The notes under the pieces were generated by a model. The model saw nothing but the letters and a program-made list of their open reading frames with translations. It had not been told where the DNA came from and did not search any database. Shown here one piece after another: positions 33,679 to 42,496 of a stretch of 64,000 nucleotides of DNA. Numbering within the stretch: the first letter of the stretch is position 1; each line of letters opens with the position of its first letter. This DNA is from Methylophaga sp. UBA2689. Lineage in GTDB: Bacteria > Pseudomonadota > Gammaproteobacteria > Nitrosococcales > Methylophagaceae. Location of the stretch: the NCBI GenBank assembly GCA_002354555.1, contig DELT01000099.1:10660-74659 (forward strand), read 5' to 3'. The position numbers were made by a program, and so were the translations under genes.

Positions 33679-34701
33679 CTAGCGAATAGTTGCTGTTTTG
33701 TCGTATGAGAAAAATTTCTGCAATGTGAGCATAATGCGATCCAATGCAAAGCCAATGAGACCAATGGCCAATACCGCGACCATAATCCGGCTGAGCGAAT
33801 TGGAGCTGCCATTTTGGAACTCATCCCAGACAAACTTACCCAGACCCGGGTTTTGTGCGAGCATCTCTGCTGCAATTAACACCATCCAGCCGATCCCCAG
33901 CGAAATTCTCAACCCGGTAAAAATCATCGGAATGGAAGAAGGAATCACGATTTTCCACACAGTGGTGAAATACCCCAGCCTCAATACCTTGCCCACATTG
34001 AGCAAATCACGATCAATAGATGACACGCCAACTGCAGTATTAATCAAGGTGGGCCACAATGAACACAACATGACGGTGATGGCCGAGGTAATAAATGATT
34101 TGGAAAACATGGGATCGGCTGAAACATATACCGCACTGACCACCATAGTCACAATGGGCAGCCAGGCTAAGGGTGATACCGGTTTGAAAATCTGGATCAG
34201 TGGATTTATCGCGTTATACAAATTCTGACTCAAACCACTGACGATACCGATCGGAATCGCAATCAGACTGGCCAGCAGAAAACCGACAAATACGGTAAAC
34301 AAACTAGTCCATATCTGATCTATAAAAGTGGGTCTTCCATTGAAGTCCCTAACTTTAATTTCGGCCTCTGGATTTTTCGCCAGTTTGTCCGCATTCCGCT
34401 GTTCCTGACGCTGATAGAAATCGGTCTCACGCTGACGTTCTGCCTGATGTTCTTCATTAAGCACCTTGGCCTGCTCCCATACCTGGACTGGTCCGGGCAA
34501 TTGGCCAAGACTGGTATCAACTTTGGCAGCAGCCAGATGCCAGAAAAACAGAAAGGCAAGCATTGCCACCAACGGCAAACCAATCATTTTAACTAGCTGT
34601 TGAAATTGAAACCCAACGGGTTCCCCACCAGCGATTTTCGCCAGTGGGACGAACCAGTTGAGCCCCGTTATTTCCAGAAAATATATGAGTTTATCGTTCA
34701 T
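33679..34701 (-). CDS. nrtB: Nitrate ABC transporter permease
   Basis: Inner-membrane subunit of the nitrate importer, 340 aa. TM1 at about 38-58, then a long charged segment (about 85-125) rich in Glu, Arg and Gln (EERQ-type, KVLNEEHQAERQRETDFYQR), then the BPD permease domain with TSLFTVFVGFLLASLIAIPIG, the EAA-type loop (LLNVGKVLRLGYFTTVWKIVIPSSIPMIFTGLRISLG) and final helices. The hydrophilic insert makes it longer than cyanobacterial NrtB (about 275 aa) and is common in proteobacterial homologues. It is separated from nrtA by 39 bases that contain a strong hairpin. Confidence 0.92.
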   Translation of the reverse strand: MNDKLIYFLEITGLNWFVPLAKIAGGEPVGFQFQQLVKMIGLPLVAMLAFLFFWHLAAAKVDTSLGQLPGPVQVWEQAKVLNEEHQAERQRETDFYQRQEQRNADKLAKNPEAEIKVRDFNGRPTFIDQIWTSLFTVFVGFLLASLIAIPIGIVSGLSQNLYNAINPLIQIFKPVSPLAWLPIVTMVVSAVYVSADPMFSKSFITSAITVMLCSLWPTLINTAVGVSSIDRDLLNVGKVLRLGYFTTVWKIVIPSSIPMIFTGLRISLGIGWMVLIAAEMLAQNPGLGKFVWDEFQNGSSNSLSRIMVAVLAIGLIGFALDRIMLTLQKFFSYDKTATIR

Positions 34702-34730
34702 AAGAGTCCATCTTTGTCAGTTTTATGAAA

Positions 34731-34754
34731 AGCAGGTGGATTAATCCACCTGCT
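34731..34754 (-). terminator. Intercistronic hairpin at the nrtA 3' end
   Basis: Perfect 10-bp inverted repeat AGCAGGTGGA, loop TTAA, TCCACCTGCT, overlapping the nrtA stop codon and followed on the minus strand by TTTC. It is likely a partial terminator or 3' stabiliser giving more binding protein than permease, as known for many ABC operons. Confidence 0.75.
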
Positions 34755-36132
34755 CCTCTCCTTTCAGGCCAATGGCAAATTTTTCCAGGTAAGCATTGGG
34801 TGCTGACCCGTCAAATTCGATGCCATCAATAAACTCATTTTGAGCCGGTTTAAAACCCGTTTCAGAGGAGAAATCCGGGAAATCTGCTGCAGCTAACTTG
34901 CCCTCTTCAATCAATTCTTTTGCTGCAATTTGATAAATATCTGGACGATAAACTTTCTTGGCCATATCGGTATACCAGCTATCCGATTTGGCTTCCGATA
35001 TCTGCCCCCAACGACGCATTTGGGTCAGATACCAAATGGCATCACTGTAATAAGGATAGGTCGCGTTATAACGGAAAAACACGTTGAAATCGGGGATTTC
35101 GCGTTTATCACCTTTTTCGTATTCAAAGGTGCCGGTCATGCTGTTGGCAATGACATCGTAATCAGCACCGACATAATAACTTTGTGAAAGTATTTCAACG
35201 GCCTCAGGACGATTGGCATTATTCTCAGCATCCAGCCAATGTGCAGCACGGATGAGGGCCTTTACTAATGCAATATGAGTGTTGGGGTTTTCATCAGCCC
35301 ATTGCTGACTGACACCGAACACCTTCTCTGGATTATTTTTCCAGATTTCGTAATCGGTAATCACCGGTACCCCGATTTCCATAAATACTGCCTGCTGATT
35401 CCATGGCTCGCCCACGCAATAACCTTCAATGGTTCCTGCTTCCATCGTCGACGGCATTTGAGGTGGAGGGGTTACCGATAACAAGGCTTCTGCCTTAAGC
35501 TGACCACTACTGTCACCTTTATGTGGTGCGTAATAGCCTGGGTGAATGCCGCCAGCTGCCAGCCAGTAACGTAATTCATAGTTATGGGTAGAGACCGGAA
35601 AAACCATGCCCATATTGAACGACTTACCTTGTTGTTTGTAACTATCAATAACCGGTTTTAAAGCTTCAGCACTGATCGGATGCTGGGGGTTGCCATCCTC
35701 TGCCGTGGGAATATGCGGTTTCATCTGCTCCCATACATTATTGGAAACCGTAATCGCATTACCATTGAGATCCATACTGAAGGCCGTAATGATATCGGCT
35801 TGGGTTCCATACCCAATCGTCGCACCAAGGGGTTGTCCGGCAAGCATGTGGGCGCCATCAAGTGCTCCATTAATGACACCATCCAACAGCACTTTCCAGT
35901 TTGCCTGGGCTTCCAGGGTGACGTACAAACCTTCGTCTTCAAAAAAGCCTTTTTCATAGGCGATTGCAAGGGGCGCCATATCGGTGAGCTTGATAAAACC
36001 GAGACGAAGATCTTCTTTTTCCAGCTCGCCCGGAGCTGCCAGTGAATTTGTGGAAAAACTGATAACACCGAGGATGCCAAAGGCAGATAACCAGCGGCGT
36101 ATGGAATGAGAATTTACTTTGGGTAAAGACAT
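34741..36132 (-). CDS. nrtA: Nitrate ABC transporter substrate-binding protein
   Basis: Periplasmic CmpA/NrtA-family receptor of 463 aa. Signal peptide [23 protein letters not shown]; the RR pair followed by WL makes Tat export conceivable, Sec equally so. The mature part shows [68 protein letters not shown] and [14 protein letters not shown], all family hallmarks around the nitrate pocket. ATG 36132 is chosen with GGAG 9 bases upstream; TTG 36144 overlaps that site. The leader carries hairpins for ANTAR antitermination, and a sigma-54 promoter and an NtrC site lie further upstream. Confidence 0.94.
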   Translation of the reverse strand: MSLPKVNSHSIRRWLSAFGILGVISFSTNSLAAPGELEKEDLRLGFIKLTDMAPLAIAYEKGFFEDEGLYVTLEAQANWKVLLDGVINGALDGAHMLAGQPLGATIGYGTQADIITAFSMDLNGNAITVSNNVWEQMKPHIPTAEDGNPQHPISAEALKPVIDSYKQQGKSFNMGMVFPVSTHNYELRYWLAAGGIHPGYYAPHKGDSSGQLKAEALLSVTPPPQMPSTMEAGTIEGYCVGEPWNQQAVFMEIGVPVITDYEIWKNNPEKVFGVSQQWADENPNTHIALVKALIRAAHWLDAENNANRPEAVEILSQSYYVGADYDVIANSMTGTFEYEKGDKREIPDFNVFFRYNATYPYYSDAIWYLTQMRRWGQISEAKSDSWYTDMAKKVYRPDIYQIAAKELIEEGKLAAADFPDFSSETGFKPAQNEFIDGIEFDGSAPNAYLEKFAIGLKGEEQVD

Positions 36133-36214
36133 AAAAAGCTCCAACTTTTATGGCCAGTTCAGTCTGATGACTCCATTACTGGAGATCATAAAAACAAGGC
36201 CAGAGGACAGAAAA

Positions 36215-36279
36215 CGGCGACGTTGCCCGATACCGGGGAAATCATTTCCAGACACGGTTTTCAATCCTGCGTTGGATTG
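36215..36279 (-). promoter_or_regulatory. ANTAR-type antitermination leader of nrtA
   Basis: On the minus strand, CAATCC-AACGCA-GGATTG (36262-36279) forms a 6-bp stem with a hexaloop that has A1 and G4, the bases recognised by ANTAR proteins. After 32 bases, CGGGC-AACGTC-GCCG (36215-36229) forms a second stem with hexaloop AACGTC, again A1/G4, followed by TTTTCTGT, so the second stem can also act as a terminator. The linker is longer than usual in described ANTAR targets. It lies about 80-145 bases before nrtA, in a leader of about 200 bases. Confidence 0.6.
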
Positions 36280-36339
36280 TTCCAGGACCTTAGCCAAGAA
36301 CAAAGATGGCTATGAAACAACAGATCCCACTGTCCCATT

Positions 36340-36356
36340 TGCAGTTAATATGCCAA
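36340..36356 (-). promoter_or_regulatory. Sigma-54 promoter of nrtA
   Basis: On the minus strand TTGGCATATTAACTGCA, a full -24/-12 match (TGGCAT, N5, CTGCA). Transcription start expected near 36329. Confidence 0.75.
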
Positions 36357-36459
36357 TTACATACCTATTTAAAAATTTATAAATTTCAGTCACTTATTAA
36401 ATCGCTTTACTAAAACTCAGTTTCAACTTGCGTCGCTTTGGGGCTTAACAAAAAGTCTG

Positions 36460-36474
36460 GCACCCAGATGGTGC
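36460..36474. promoter_or_regulatory. NtrC-type binding site upstream of nrtA
   Basis: GCACCCAGATGGTGC is an exact GCACC-N5-GGTGC dyad, centred about 138 bases before the expected nrtA transcription start, between that promoter and the stop of the ANTAR gene. Confidence 0.78.
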
Positions 36475-36497
36475 AGCAGCAGACAGCTTTATTTCAT

Positions 36498-37094
36498 TCA
36501 GGTATGAGGATGTGTTTCCAGCAGGTTCGCCGTAGCCAACACCTGTTTCGCCAACATCCCCAGACGCATGTTCTGGTTCATCGCTGTGGTGCGTAATAAA
36601 CGATAAGCTTCGTCCTCGCTGCACTGACGCTGTTGCATCAATACGCCTTTGGCACGATCAATAATCTTGCGTTCCGCCAGTTTGGTTTCCAGTGATTGCA
36701 CCTGTTCACGCATCGTCTGTTGTTGCTGGAAACGATTTCGTGCAGTGCTCAGTAACGGCAGGACCCGGTGCGGTTGTAAACCATCAACCACATATGCACT
36801 GACGCCAAGCTCAATAGCCTGTTTTTCAACCTGCGCGTCATACACATCGGTGAAAATAATCACTGGCATCGGTTGTTGTCTGAGTAACATATCGACAAGC
36901 GCCATCATGTCACTATCGCAATTACGAACGGCCAGAATGAACATGCCGGTAAATTCGAGTTGTTTCATGGCCAGTTTAGGAAGGGAAGCCGATTGATTGG
37001 TCACCTCAAACATGGTGCCACTCAATTGTTCGACTAATTGCTGTGCTATATCTGAACGATCGCACACCAATGTGGAATTAAAATTTTGTGTCAT
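36498..37094 (-). CDS. nasT: NasT-like ANTAR antiterminator
   Basis: RNA-binding regulator of 198 aa. Pseudo-receiver domain at about 5-125 (STLVCDRSDIAQQLVEQL...VIIFTDVYDAQVEKQAIELGVSAYVVDGL), coiled-coil linker (RFQQQQTMREQVQSLETKLAERK), ANTAR three-helix domain at about 135-190 (IIDRAKGVLMQQRQCSEDEAYRLLRTTAMNQNMRLG). The usual phospho-acceptor Asp after beta-3 is missing (FILAVRNCDSD), so control by phosphorylation is unlikely. ATG 37094, 4 bases after the NIT gene stop, is chosen for coupling; the frame stays open to 37226. Its RNA target is probably the nrtA leader just downstream. In Klebsiella NasR the NIT and ANTAR domains are one protein; here they are separate. Confidence 0.88.
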   Translation of the reverse strand: MTQNFNSTLVCDRSDIAQQLVEQLSGTMFEVTNQSASLPKLAMKQLEFTGMFILAVRNCDSDMMALVDMLLRQQPMPVIIFTDVYDAQVEKQAIELGVSAYVVDGLQPHRVLPLLSTARNRFQQQQTMREQVQSLETKLAERKIIDRAKGVLMQQRQCSEDEAYRLLRTTAMNQNMRLGMLAKQVLATANLLETHPHT

Positions 37095-37098
37095 GATG

Positions 37099-37965
37099 TC
37101 AGTTGAGTTTCGCATGATTATCCGCAGCATAGTTAATGATAAGAGAAAACACATTGAGTACCGTATCAATGGCACGGGTGGCCGTTTTAAAATATTCATC
37201 GGCTGATAAGGTAATCGAACCTTCAATCAGCACTTGTTGATCAATGATCTGTAATAATAAATCTGTATCTCGTTCGATTTTGCCATTTTGACCAGCCAGA
37301 ATCCCTACCAGGTCTTTATTGCGTATTCCGGCAGTTTCCCTGAGTAATTCGCCTATTCTGCTGTTTGCCGTTAAACGTTGGAAAGACAACATCATCGTTT
37401 CGGTGCCCCCTGCCTGACCTCGGGCACACAGGGTCGATCCAACGGCACGCATTTGGCCGAGTATTTCAGCAGCTCTGAGAGTGTCCAGACAGATTTCGGA
37501 TAAGCGAGTGATGTTATCCAGCATAAAATGATGAAGGTTGTACAAACGGCTGAGATCGTCAAACAAAGACAATTGGCCTTCGATCATCGCATTGTGCTGA
37601 CGAATAACCTGATGAGGAGTCAGATTGCGATCCAGTACCTGCTTTTTCAGCCGCGGCCAGTGATCTACAAACGATTGCCATTGCGGTAGCGTTTGCATTT
37701 CGGTGTTTTGAGCACCGAGAATGAATTGATCGATTTGTTGTTGCAGGAAGGTCAGCTTGCCGACCAGGGAAGCATTTCCAGCGCAGACAGCACTGCTGGT
37801 GCCGCGATGCTGCTGAGATAAATCAATTAACTGTTTTAAATGAACCAGTTGTGAAATGGCAAGTTCAGTACGCCGTTTATCACGGAAATTCAGGGTAAAT
37901 TGTCTGGTAGCAGCAAAACATGCTGCTACCGATAATGCACCTGCAATGGTGGGATTGACTATCAT
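37099..37965 (-). CDS. Stand-alone NIT-domain nitrate/nitrite sensor
   Basis: All-helical protein of 288 aa recognised as a NIT domain: LVHLKQLIDLSQQHRGTSSAV near 42-62 corresponds to the first NIT helix with its conserved Arg (the LQ.ERG.S motif of NasR), followed by LTFLQQQIDQFI and, in the second half, TLRAAEILGQMRAVGSTLCARG. A short hydrophobic stretch lies at about 6-20, but there is no full membrane anchor or signal peptide cleavage site. It carries no output domain of its own. It lies directly before the ANTAR gene and after a 37-aa ORF, so it likely gates the ANTAR protein in trans, in the way NasS does for NasT, although NasS is a different fold. Confidence 0.82.
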   Translation of the reverse strand: MIVNPTIAGALSVAACFAATRQFTLNFRDKRRTELAISQLVHLKQLIDLSQQHRGTSSAVCAGNASLVGKLTFLQQQIDQFILGAQNTEMQTLPQWQSFVDHWPRLKKQVLDRNLTPHQVIRQHNAMIEGQLSLFDDLSRLYNLHHFMLDNITRLSEICLDTLRAAEILGQMRAVGSTLCARGQAGGTETMMLSFQRLTANSRIGELLRETAGIRNKDLVGILAGQNGKIERDTDLLLQIIDQQVLIEGSITLSADEYFKTATRAIDTVLNVFSLIINYAADNHAKLN

Positions 37966-37995
37966 AGTCTGACTCTCAATTAGTCGTTGTTCCGA

Positions 37996-38109
37996 TTATT
38001 CCCAGCTGAAAAGATAACCAGCCATTAAACCTAAGGGAGAAATCAACACCAACAAAAGCAGCTTGAATAACTCTTTCATCAAATAGAAAAAATCAACTAA
38101 GTATCCCAT
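37996..38109 (-). CDS. 37-aa membrane miniprotein
   Basis: Small ORF starting ATG at 38109, preceded on the minus strand by GGAGG with 8-base spacing, ending TAA at 37996. It begins MGYLVDFFYLMKELFK, continues with one hydrophobic stretch (LLLLVLISPLGLMAGYLF) and ends SWE: a single transmembrane helix. It is the first gene after a good sigma-54 promoter (38150-38166) and is followed after 30 bases by the NIT and ANTAR genes. I do not recognise the family. A job in tethering or modulating the NIT/ANTAR pair at the membrane is speculation; the strong ribosome binding site and promoter argue that it is real. Confidence 0.65.
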   Translation of the reverse strand: MGYLVDFFYLMKELFKLLLLVLISPLGLMAGYLFSWE

Positions 38110-38149
38110 TGTTGTGGCCTCCTTCTTTGTATGGCAACGACAAGGATAT

Positions 38150-38166
38150 TGCATAAGCTGTGCCAG
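38150..38166 (-). promoter_or_regulatory. Sigma-54 promoter of the miniprotein-NIT-ANTAR operon
   Basis: On the minus strand CTGGCACAGCTTATGCA, matching TGGCAC-N5-TTGCA at all key bases except one T. Transcription start expected near 38138. A GCACC half-site lies about 100 bases upstream, but no complete NtrC dyad was seen. Confidence 0.72.
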
Positions 38167-38284
38167 AGATAAAAATGTTATTTTTCAATACCTTAAAAAT
38201 TAACGCCCGCCTTTTATGCATTAAAATGGGCTGTGTTAAACGGACCGTCGCTTATTTTTGGTGCGTGAAACCAGAATGACATGC

Positions 38285-38316
38285 AAAAAAAAGCCAGCCC
38301 TCAAAAGGACTGGCTT
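38285..38316 (-). terminator. Terminator of the porin gene
   Basis: On the minus strand AAGCCAGTCC, loop TTTTGA, GGGCTGGCTT and a run of T, about 90 bases after the porin stop and before the sigma-54 promoter of the next operon. Confidence 0.88.
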
Positions 38317-38402
38317 GGCACAAACATAGGTTTTGCTGATTTTTTAATCGCCACTAATACTGGTAGTTACAAAGATCAACGGGCCCTGGCGCCGAGGAGA
38401 TA

Positions 38403-39650
38403 TTAGAATTTTACTTGACCGTAAACCCAGAACTTTTCGGTATCCACTAATGATTGAAATTCATCATCCGCTTGATAATCAGCGTATTTCACACCCACGG
38501 TGTAATGCTGGTTAAAGGTTTTTTCCAACAGGATATCCAGTTCATTACCGGCATCCAGACTGTCCTGATCCGTTTCAAAGTCGTGGTAGGAAACAATCAG
38601 TTTGGCTCCAAAAATCACATTGCCAACGACTGTTAAATAAGTGTCTTTCAGACCCTGCGCAGGTGTGTTGAGGAATTGATCGGCCCAGCCCTGAAACGCA
38701 TGATTGGTACCCAGTGGTGTTTTAAAACTGTCCGTACCATCCCCTTCCTGTACTTCATAAGAGAGTTTGGCCATCCAGCCTTTATGCTTGGCACCCAGTT
38801 CTGCCAGATAATAATCCTGAGCATCCATGGTGCCGCTTTTATAATCGCTTTGACGGGCATATTCAGCACTGTAAACCAGGTTCCAGCTATCATTAATTGC
38901 TGGTGCACCACTGAGCCGCGCTCCTAATGTTTTAGAGGATGTCGCTTTTGCATCTTCGTATTCCAGCAAATATCCATAGCCTTCCAGCTTGCCAAACGGT
39001 AAACCGCTGTATTGGGCATTAAGCAAATGAGCTTCAACATCAATTACACCATTTCTTATAATGCCAGCATCACGATCATCACCAAATATAGTGTTGATTT
39101 TATTAACAAAAGCATAGCTCAACTTAGTATCTGGCAACGAACTATTCTGCAGAGAAAAAGCATCAAAAGTCTGATGATTCTGCCGCCATAACACATTACC
39201 GATATAGCGATGGAACGGTGCATCCCGGTAGGTAATTTGTTGACGGCCAAATTTCGCTACGGTATCAAAGCCCTGATAACTCAGATAAGCCTGATTGACT
39301 TCAGTACCATCTGGATCTGCCACCACTGAGTATTCAGTCTCACCATTTGTTGTACTGTTATAGTTATCCCCACCCAAATCAGTAACATTCTCAAACTCGA
39401 TAAATGCACCAAAACCATTTAAACGACCGGTTTCATAGCCCAAGGTCGAACGGACAGTAAACGCATCAGCATCTTTCAAAGCATTATCCTGTTCAACAGC
39501 CTCATAACGGGCACGGGCAGAAAAACTGACTTTTCCGCCAGTCAGAGCCTCAATAAAGCTGTCTTGTTCCGCTGCAGCCGCTGTCATTGAAAATGTACCA
39601 ATGAAGCTCGCCATCAACGTCGTTGCAGTATATGTAGGTAATTTTGACAT
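38403..39650 (-). CDS. Outer-membrane porin of the alginate-export family
   Basis: Predicted outer-membrane beta-barrel of 415 aa with a signal peptide (LMASFIGTFSMTAAAAEQ). Barrel-like alternating strands throughout: ARARYEAVEQDNALKDADAF, FGAFIEFENVTDLGGDNYN, VAKFGRQQITYRDAPFHRYIG, and a final strand ending in Phe (KFWVYGQVKF), as required for barrel assembly. Family members are labelled alginate export protein, but the position between nasA and the NIT/ANTAR operon suggests passage of nitrate or another anion. It lies 185 bases downstream of nasA, with its own GGAAGG before ATG 39650 and a terminator behind it. Confidence 0.83.
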   Translation of the reverse strand: MSKLPTYTATTLMASFIGTFSMTAAAAEQDSFIEALTGGKVSFSARARYEAVEQDNALKDADAFTVRSTLGYETGRLNGFGAFIEFENVTDLGGDNYNSTTNGETEYSVVADPDGTEVNQAYLSYQGFDTVAKFGRQQITYRDAPFHRYIGNVLWRQNHQTFDAFSLQNSSLPDTKLSYAFVNKINTIFGDDRDAGIIRNGVIDVEAHLLNAQYSGLPFGKLEGYGYLLEYEDAKATSSKTLGARLSGAPAINDSWNLVYSAEYARQSDYKSGTMDAQDYYLAELGAKHKGWMAKLSYEVQEGDGTDSFKTPLGTNHAFQGWADQFLNTPAQGLKDTYLTVVGNVIFGAKLIVSYHDFETDQDSLDAGNELDILLEKTFNQHYTVGVKYADYQADDEFQSLVDTEKFWVYGQVKF

Positions 39651-39835
39651 GATCCTTCCTTATTTACGGGCCGCGGAAATACCTTCGGCGACCGAAATAT
39701 CAAAAAAATAGAGATTGATTTGCCACGTCGTTATGGCTGCATACGCGCTGGGCGGTTCAGAGGGCAATGCATCATCGTAAATACACAACACTCGTCAATT
39801 TAGGTTGGCAGAAACAGGCTCTGCCATAACATCTG

Positions 39836-42493
39836 TCAGGAATTAGCCAACAGCTGTTTTAATTCGGGAATGCATGAACCACAATTGGTTCCGGCTTTTA
39901 AACATCGACCAATATCATCAACTGATTTGGCTTCACCTTTACGGATAGCGTCTTTAATCGTGGTTTCACCTACACCGAAACAGGCACAAACCATTTTGCC
40001 TTTATCCTGCTGTCCAGGGCCTGGACGGCCTGCCAGCAGACTTTGCCGGGCAGTCGCATCCAAAGTTTGTTCAGTAAATAATTGTGACAGCCAGCCACGT
40101 TCCGGCAGATGATGATCTGCAGCCAGAAACATCACTGTCTGTAACTGGTTATCAACAATATTGGCAGCACGATAGCGGCCAGCTCGCTGATCACTGAATT
40201 CAATCCACTCACCTTGCTGCTCAGTAATATTCTGGATCCACTCAAGTGGCTGCTCTACCCAGTTTTCACCGGCCAGTTCATAGCGCCAGAACTGCTGACC
40301 TTTCACCTTGACCCAATAGGCTGTTTCAGTGAGGCTCAACGGTTGGCGGGATAAAATAAAGCCATGCCAGCGCGGTAAAAATGGTCTTACATTGACCGGT
40401 GTATGTTTGGACTCGGGTTGCCCGGAAATCGGATCGGTTATCGGTGCAACCAAGGTATCGACACGTGCCTGCGAAGCAAATTGACCATTCCAGTGAATCG
40501 GTACAAAGATACTCCCAGGTCGTTGATCCTGAGTTAGATTAACCCGCCCGGTAAGTCTTCCCCATTTGCTCTCAACTTGAGCCAGTGCCTTGTTCTGAAT
40601 TTGCCAGTGTCCGGCATCAACTGGATGCATATCAATCATCGGTTCACTGATATGAGCATTTAATCTTGGCGCCCGTCCAGTGCGGGTCATGGTATGCCAC
40701 TGATCACGGATACGGCCGGTGTTTAACACCAAAGGATAGGTATCATCCACTTCGTTTTGCGGATAATGCGGATCAACCGCAATCATTCTGGCTTTACCGG
40801 AGGTGGTATAAAAATGATTATCGGCAAACATTCTGGCCGTGCCCTGAGGCGCATTTTCGGTCACTGGCCACTGAATCGGCTGCAGAGCAGCATATTGTTG
40901 CTCAGTAATACTAGCCAAGGCACTGATATCAAAATCACGCTCACCCTGATTTTCAAATGCTGACAATCTGGCATGTTCACGAAATACATCTACGGCCGTT
41001 TCAAACTGAAACTGTTCAGCAAAGCCCATACGTTTGCCGACTTCCTTGAGCATCCACCAATCGGCTTTAGCTTCACCGGGTGCTGGTAGAAAAGCCCGTT
41101 GATGACTGATACGGCGTTCCGAGTTGGTGACAGTGCCGTCTTTTTCGCCCCAACCAAGCGCCGGCAGCAATACATCAGCAAATTCGGTGCAGTCGGTTTG
41201 CTTTTCAATTTCAGAGACAATGACCAATTCACACTTTTCCAATGCTCTCTTGACTTGATCAGCATCCGGTATACTCACCACCGGATTGGTGGCAATAATC
41301 CAGACAGCCTTGATCTCGCCCCGCTCTATTGCCTGAAACATCTCAATAGTTTTATGACCGGCCGTGTTGGTTAAGCGATCGGTGTTCCAGAAACGTGACA
41401 AACGATCATGATGTTCCGGTTTGTCTATTTCCATATGAGCAGCCAGCTGATTACTCAGACCACCGACTTCGCGTCCACCCATCGCGTTAGGTTGGCCGGT
41501 AATAGAAAATGGGCCCATGCCCACTTTGCCAATCCTGCCCGTGGCCAGATGGCAATTGATAATGGCATTACATTTATCGGTGCCACTGGTGGATTGATTG
41601 ACGCCTTGGGAGAACAGGCTGATCGTTTTTTCAGTAGAGGCAAACAGTTGATAAAACTTCGCTATATCAGCTTCGGATAATTCCGTCTGACGTGCCACCT
41701 GTGGAATATTGGCGGCGGTTTTGCCCGCCGAATCCAGTGATGAAGCAAAGCCTTCCACATATTGCTCAAGATAATGCCAATCGATACAGTCATGCTGTTT
41801 GAGATAGCTCAGCAAACCATTAAATAAAAACGCATCGGCACCGGGCCGTAATGGCAGATGCAGATCGGCAATATCACAGGTAGCAGTTTTACGTGGATCA
41901 ATCACCACCACTTTCATATCTGGGCGGTTTTGCTTGGCCTGAGTAATACGCTGAAACAACACAGGATGACACCATGCAGTATTCGATCCGACAATCACCA
42001 GCAGATCATTCTGTTCAAGATCCTCATAACTGCAGGGCACCGTATCACTGCCAAATGCCCTTTTGTGAGCGGCCACGGCGGATGACATACACAAACGGGA
42101 ATTGGTCTCGATATTGCCACTACCAATAAAGCCTTTCATCAGCTTATTGGCCATATAGTAATCTTCGGTCAGAATTTGACCCGACACATAAAACGCCACT
42201 GCATCCGGCCCATATTCATCAATGATCTGTTTAAACCGGTCACTGACATGGTCCAGTGCGTTATCCCAGTCAACCCGTTTGCCATTTAGCTGTGGATACA
42301 ATAAACGGTTATCCAGACCGACGGTTTCACCTAAGGCAGAACCTTTCGAACACAAGCGCCCTAAATTAGCTGGATGGGCCGGATCACCTTTTATGGCGAC
42401 CGTACCATCCGTTTGCGGTGTCGCTAAAACGCCGCAGCCGACGCCGCAATAGGGACAAGTTGTTTGTGTCGCGTGTTGTGCCAAAACAGTCAA
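39836..42493 (-). CDS. nasA: Assimilatory nitrate reductase, catalytic subunit
   Basis: Cytoplasmic molybdenum enzyme of 885 aa reducing nitrate to nitrite. N-terminal [4Fe-4S] site CPYCGVGCG with a fourth Cys in GRLCSKGSAL; bis-MGD binding core (VAFYVSGQILTEDYYMANKLMKGF, SNTAWCHPV, SGTDKCNAIINCHLATGRIGK); C-terminal molybdopterin-binding domain (RIRDQWHTMTRTGRAPRL); then a BFD-like [2Fe-2S] tail with CACFGVGE and CGSC at about 835-885, present in many NasA. The frame opens at TTG 42493; TTG 42484 is also possible since GAGGA is only 2 bases before the first. It follows nirD by 3 bases. The electron donor is not in the window unless NirB serves. Confidence 0.95.
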   Translation of the reverse strand: MTVLAQHATQTTCPYCGVGCGVLATPQTDGTVAIKGDPAHPANLGRLCSKGSALGETVGLDNRLLYPQLNGKRVDWDNALDHVSDRFKQIIDEYGPDAVAFYVSGQILTEDYYMANKLMKGFIGSGNIETNSRLCMSSAVAAHKRAFGSDTVPCSYEDLEQNDLLVIVGSNTAWCHPVLFQRITQAKQNRPDMKVVVIDPRKTATCDIADLHLPLRPGADAFLFNGLLSYLKQHDCIDWHYLEQYVEGFASSLDSAGKTAANIPQVARQTELSEADIAKFYQLFASTEKTISLFSQGVNQSTSGTDKCNAIINCHLATGRIGKVGMGPFSITGQPNAMGGREVGGLSNQLAAHMEIDKPEHHDRLSRFWNTDRLTNTAGHKTIEMFQAIERGEIKAVWIIATNPVVSIPDADQVKRALEKCELVIVSEIEKQTDCTEFADVLLPALGWGEKDGTVTNSERRISHQRAFLPAPGEAKADWWMLKEVGKRMGFAEQFQFETAVDVFREHARLSAFENQGERDFDISALASITEQQYAALQPIQWPVTENAPQGTARMFADNHFYTTSGKARMIAVDPHYPQNEVDDTYPLVLNTGRIRDQWHTMTRTGRAPRLNAHISEPMIDMHPVDAGHWQIQNKALAQVESKWGRLTGRVNLTQDQRPGSIFVPIHWNGQFASQARVDTLVAPITDPISGQPESKHTPVNVRPFLPRWHGFILSRQPLSLTETAYWVKVKGQQFWRYELAGENWVEQPLEWIQNITEQQGEWIEFSDQRAGRYRAANIVDNQLQTVMFLAADHHLPERGWLSQLFTEQTLDATARQSLLAGRPGPGQQDKGKMVCACFGVGETTIKDAIRKGEAKSVDDIGRCLKAGTNCGSCIPELKQLLANS

Positions 42494-42496
42494 TCC

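Noticed and set aside
36292..36313. TAGCCA/TGGCTA hairpin in the nrtA leader as ANTAR stem 1
   Set aside because: Its loop has ten bases, not six, and lacks the A1/G4 pattern; the two AACGNN hairpins fit better.
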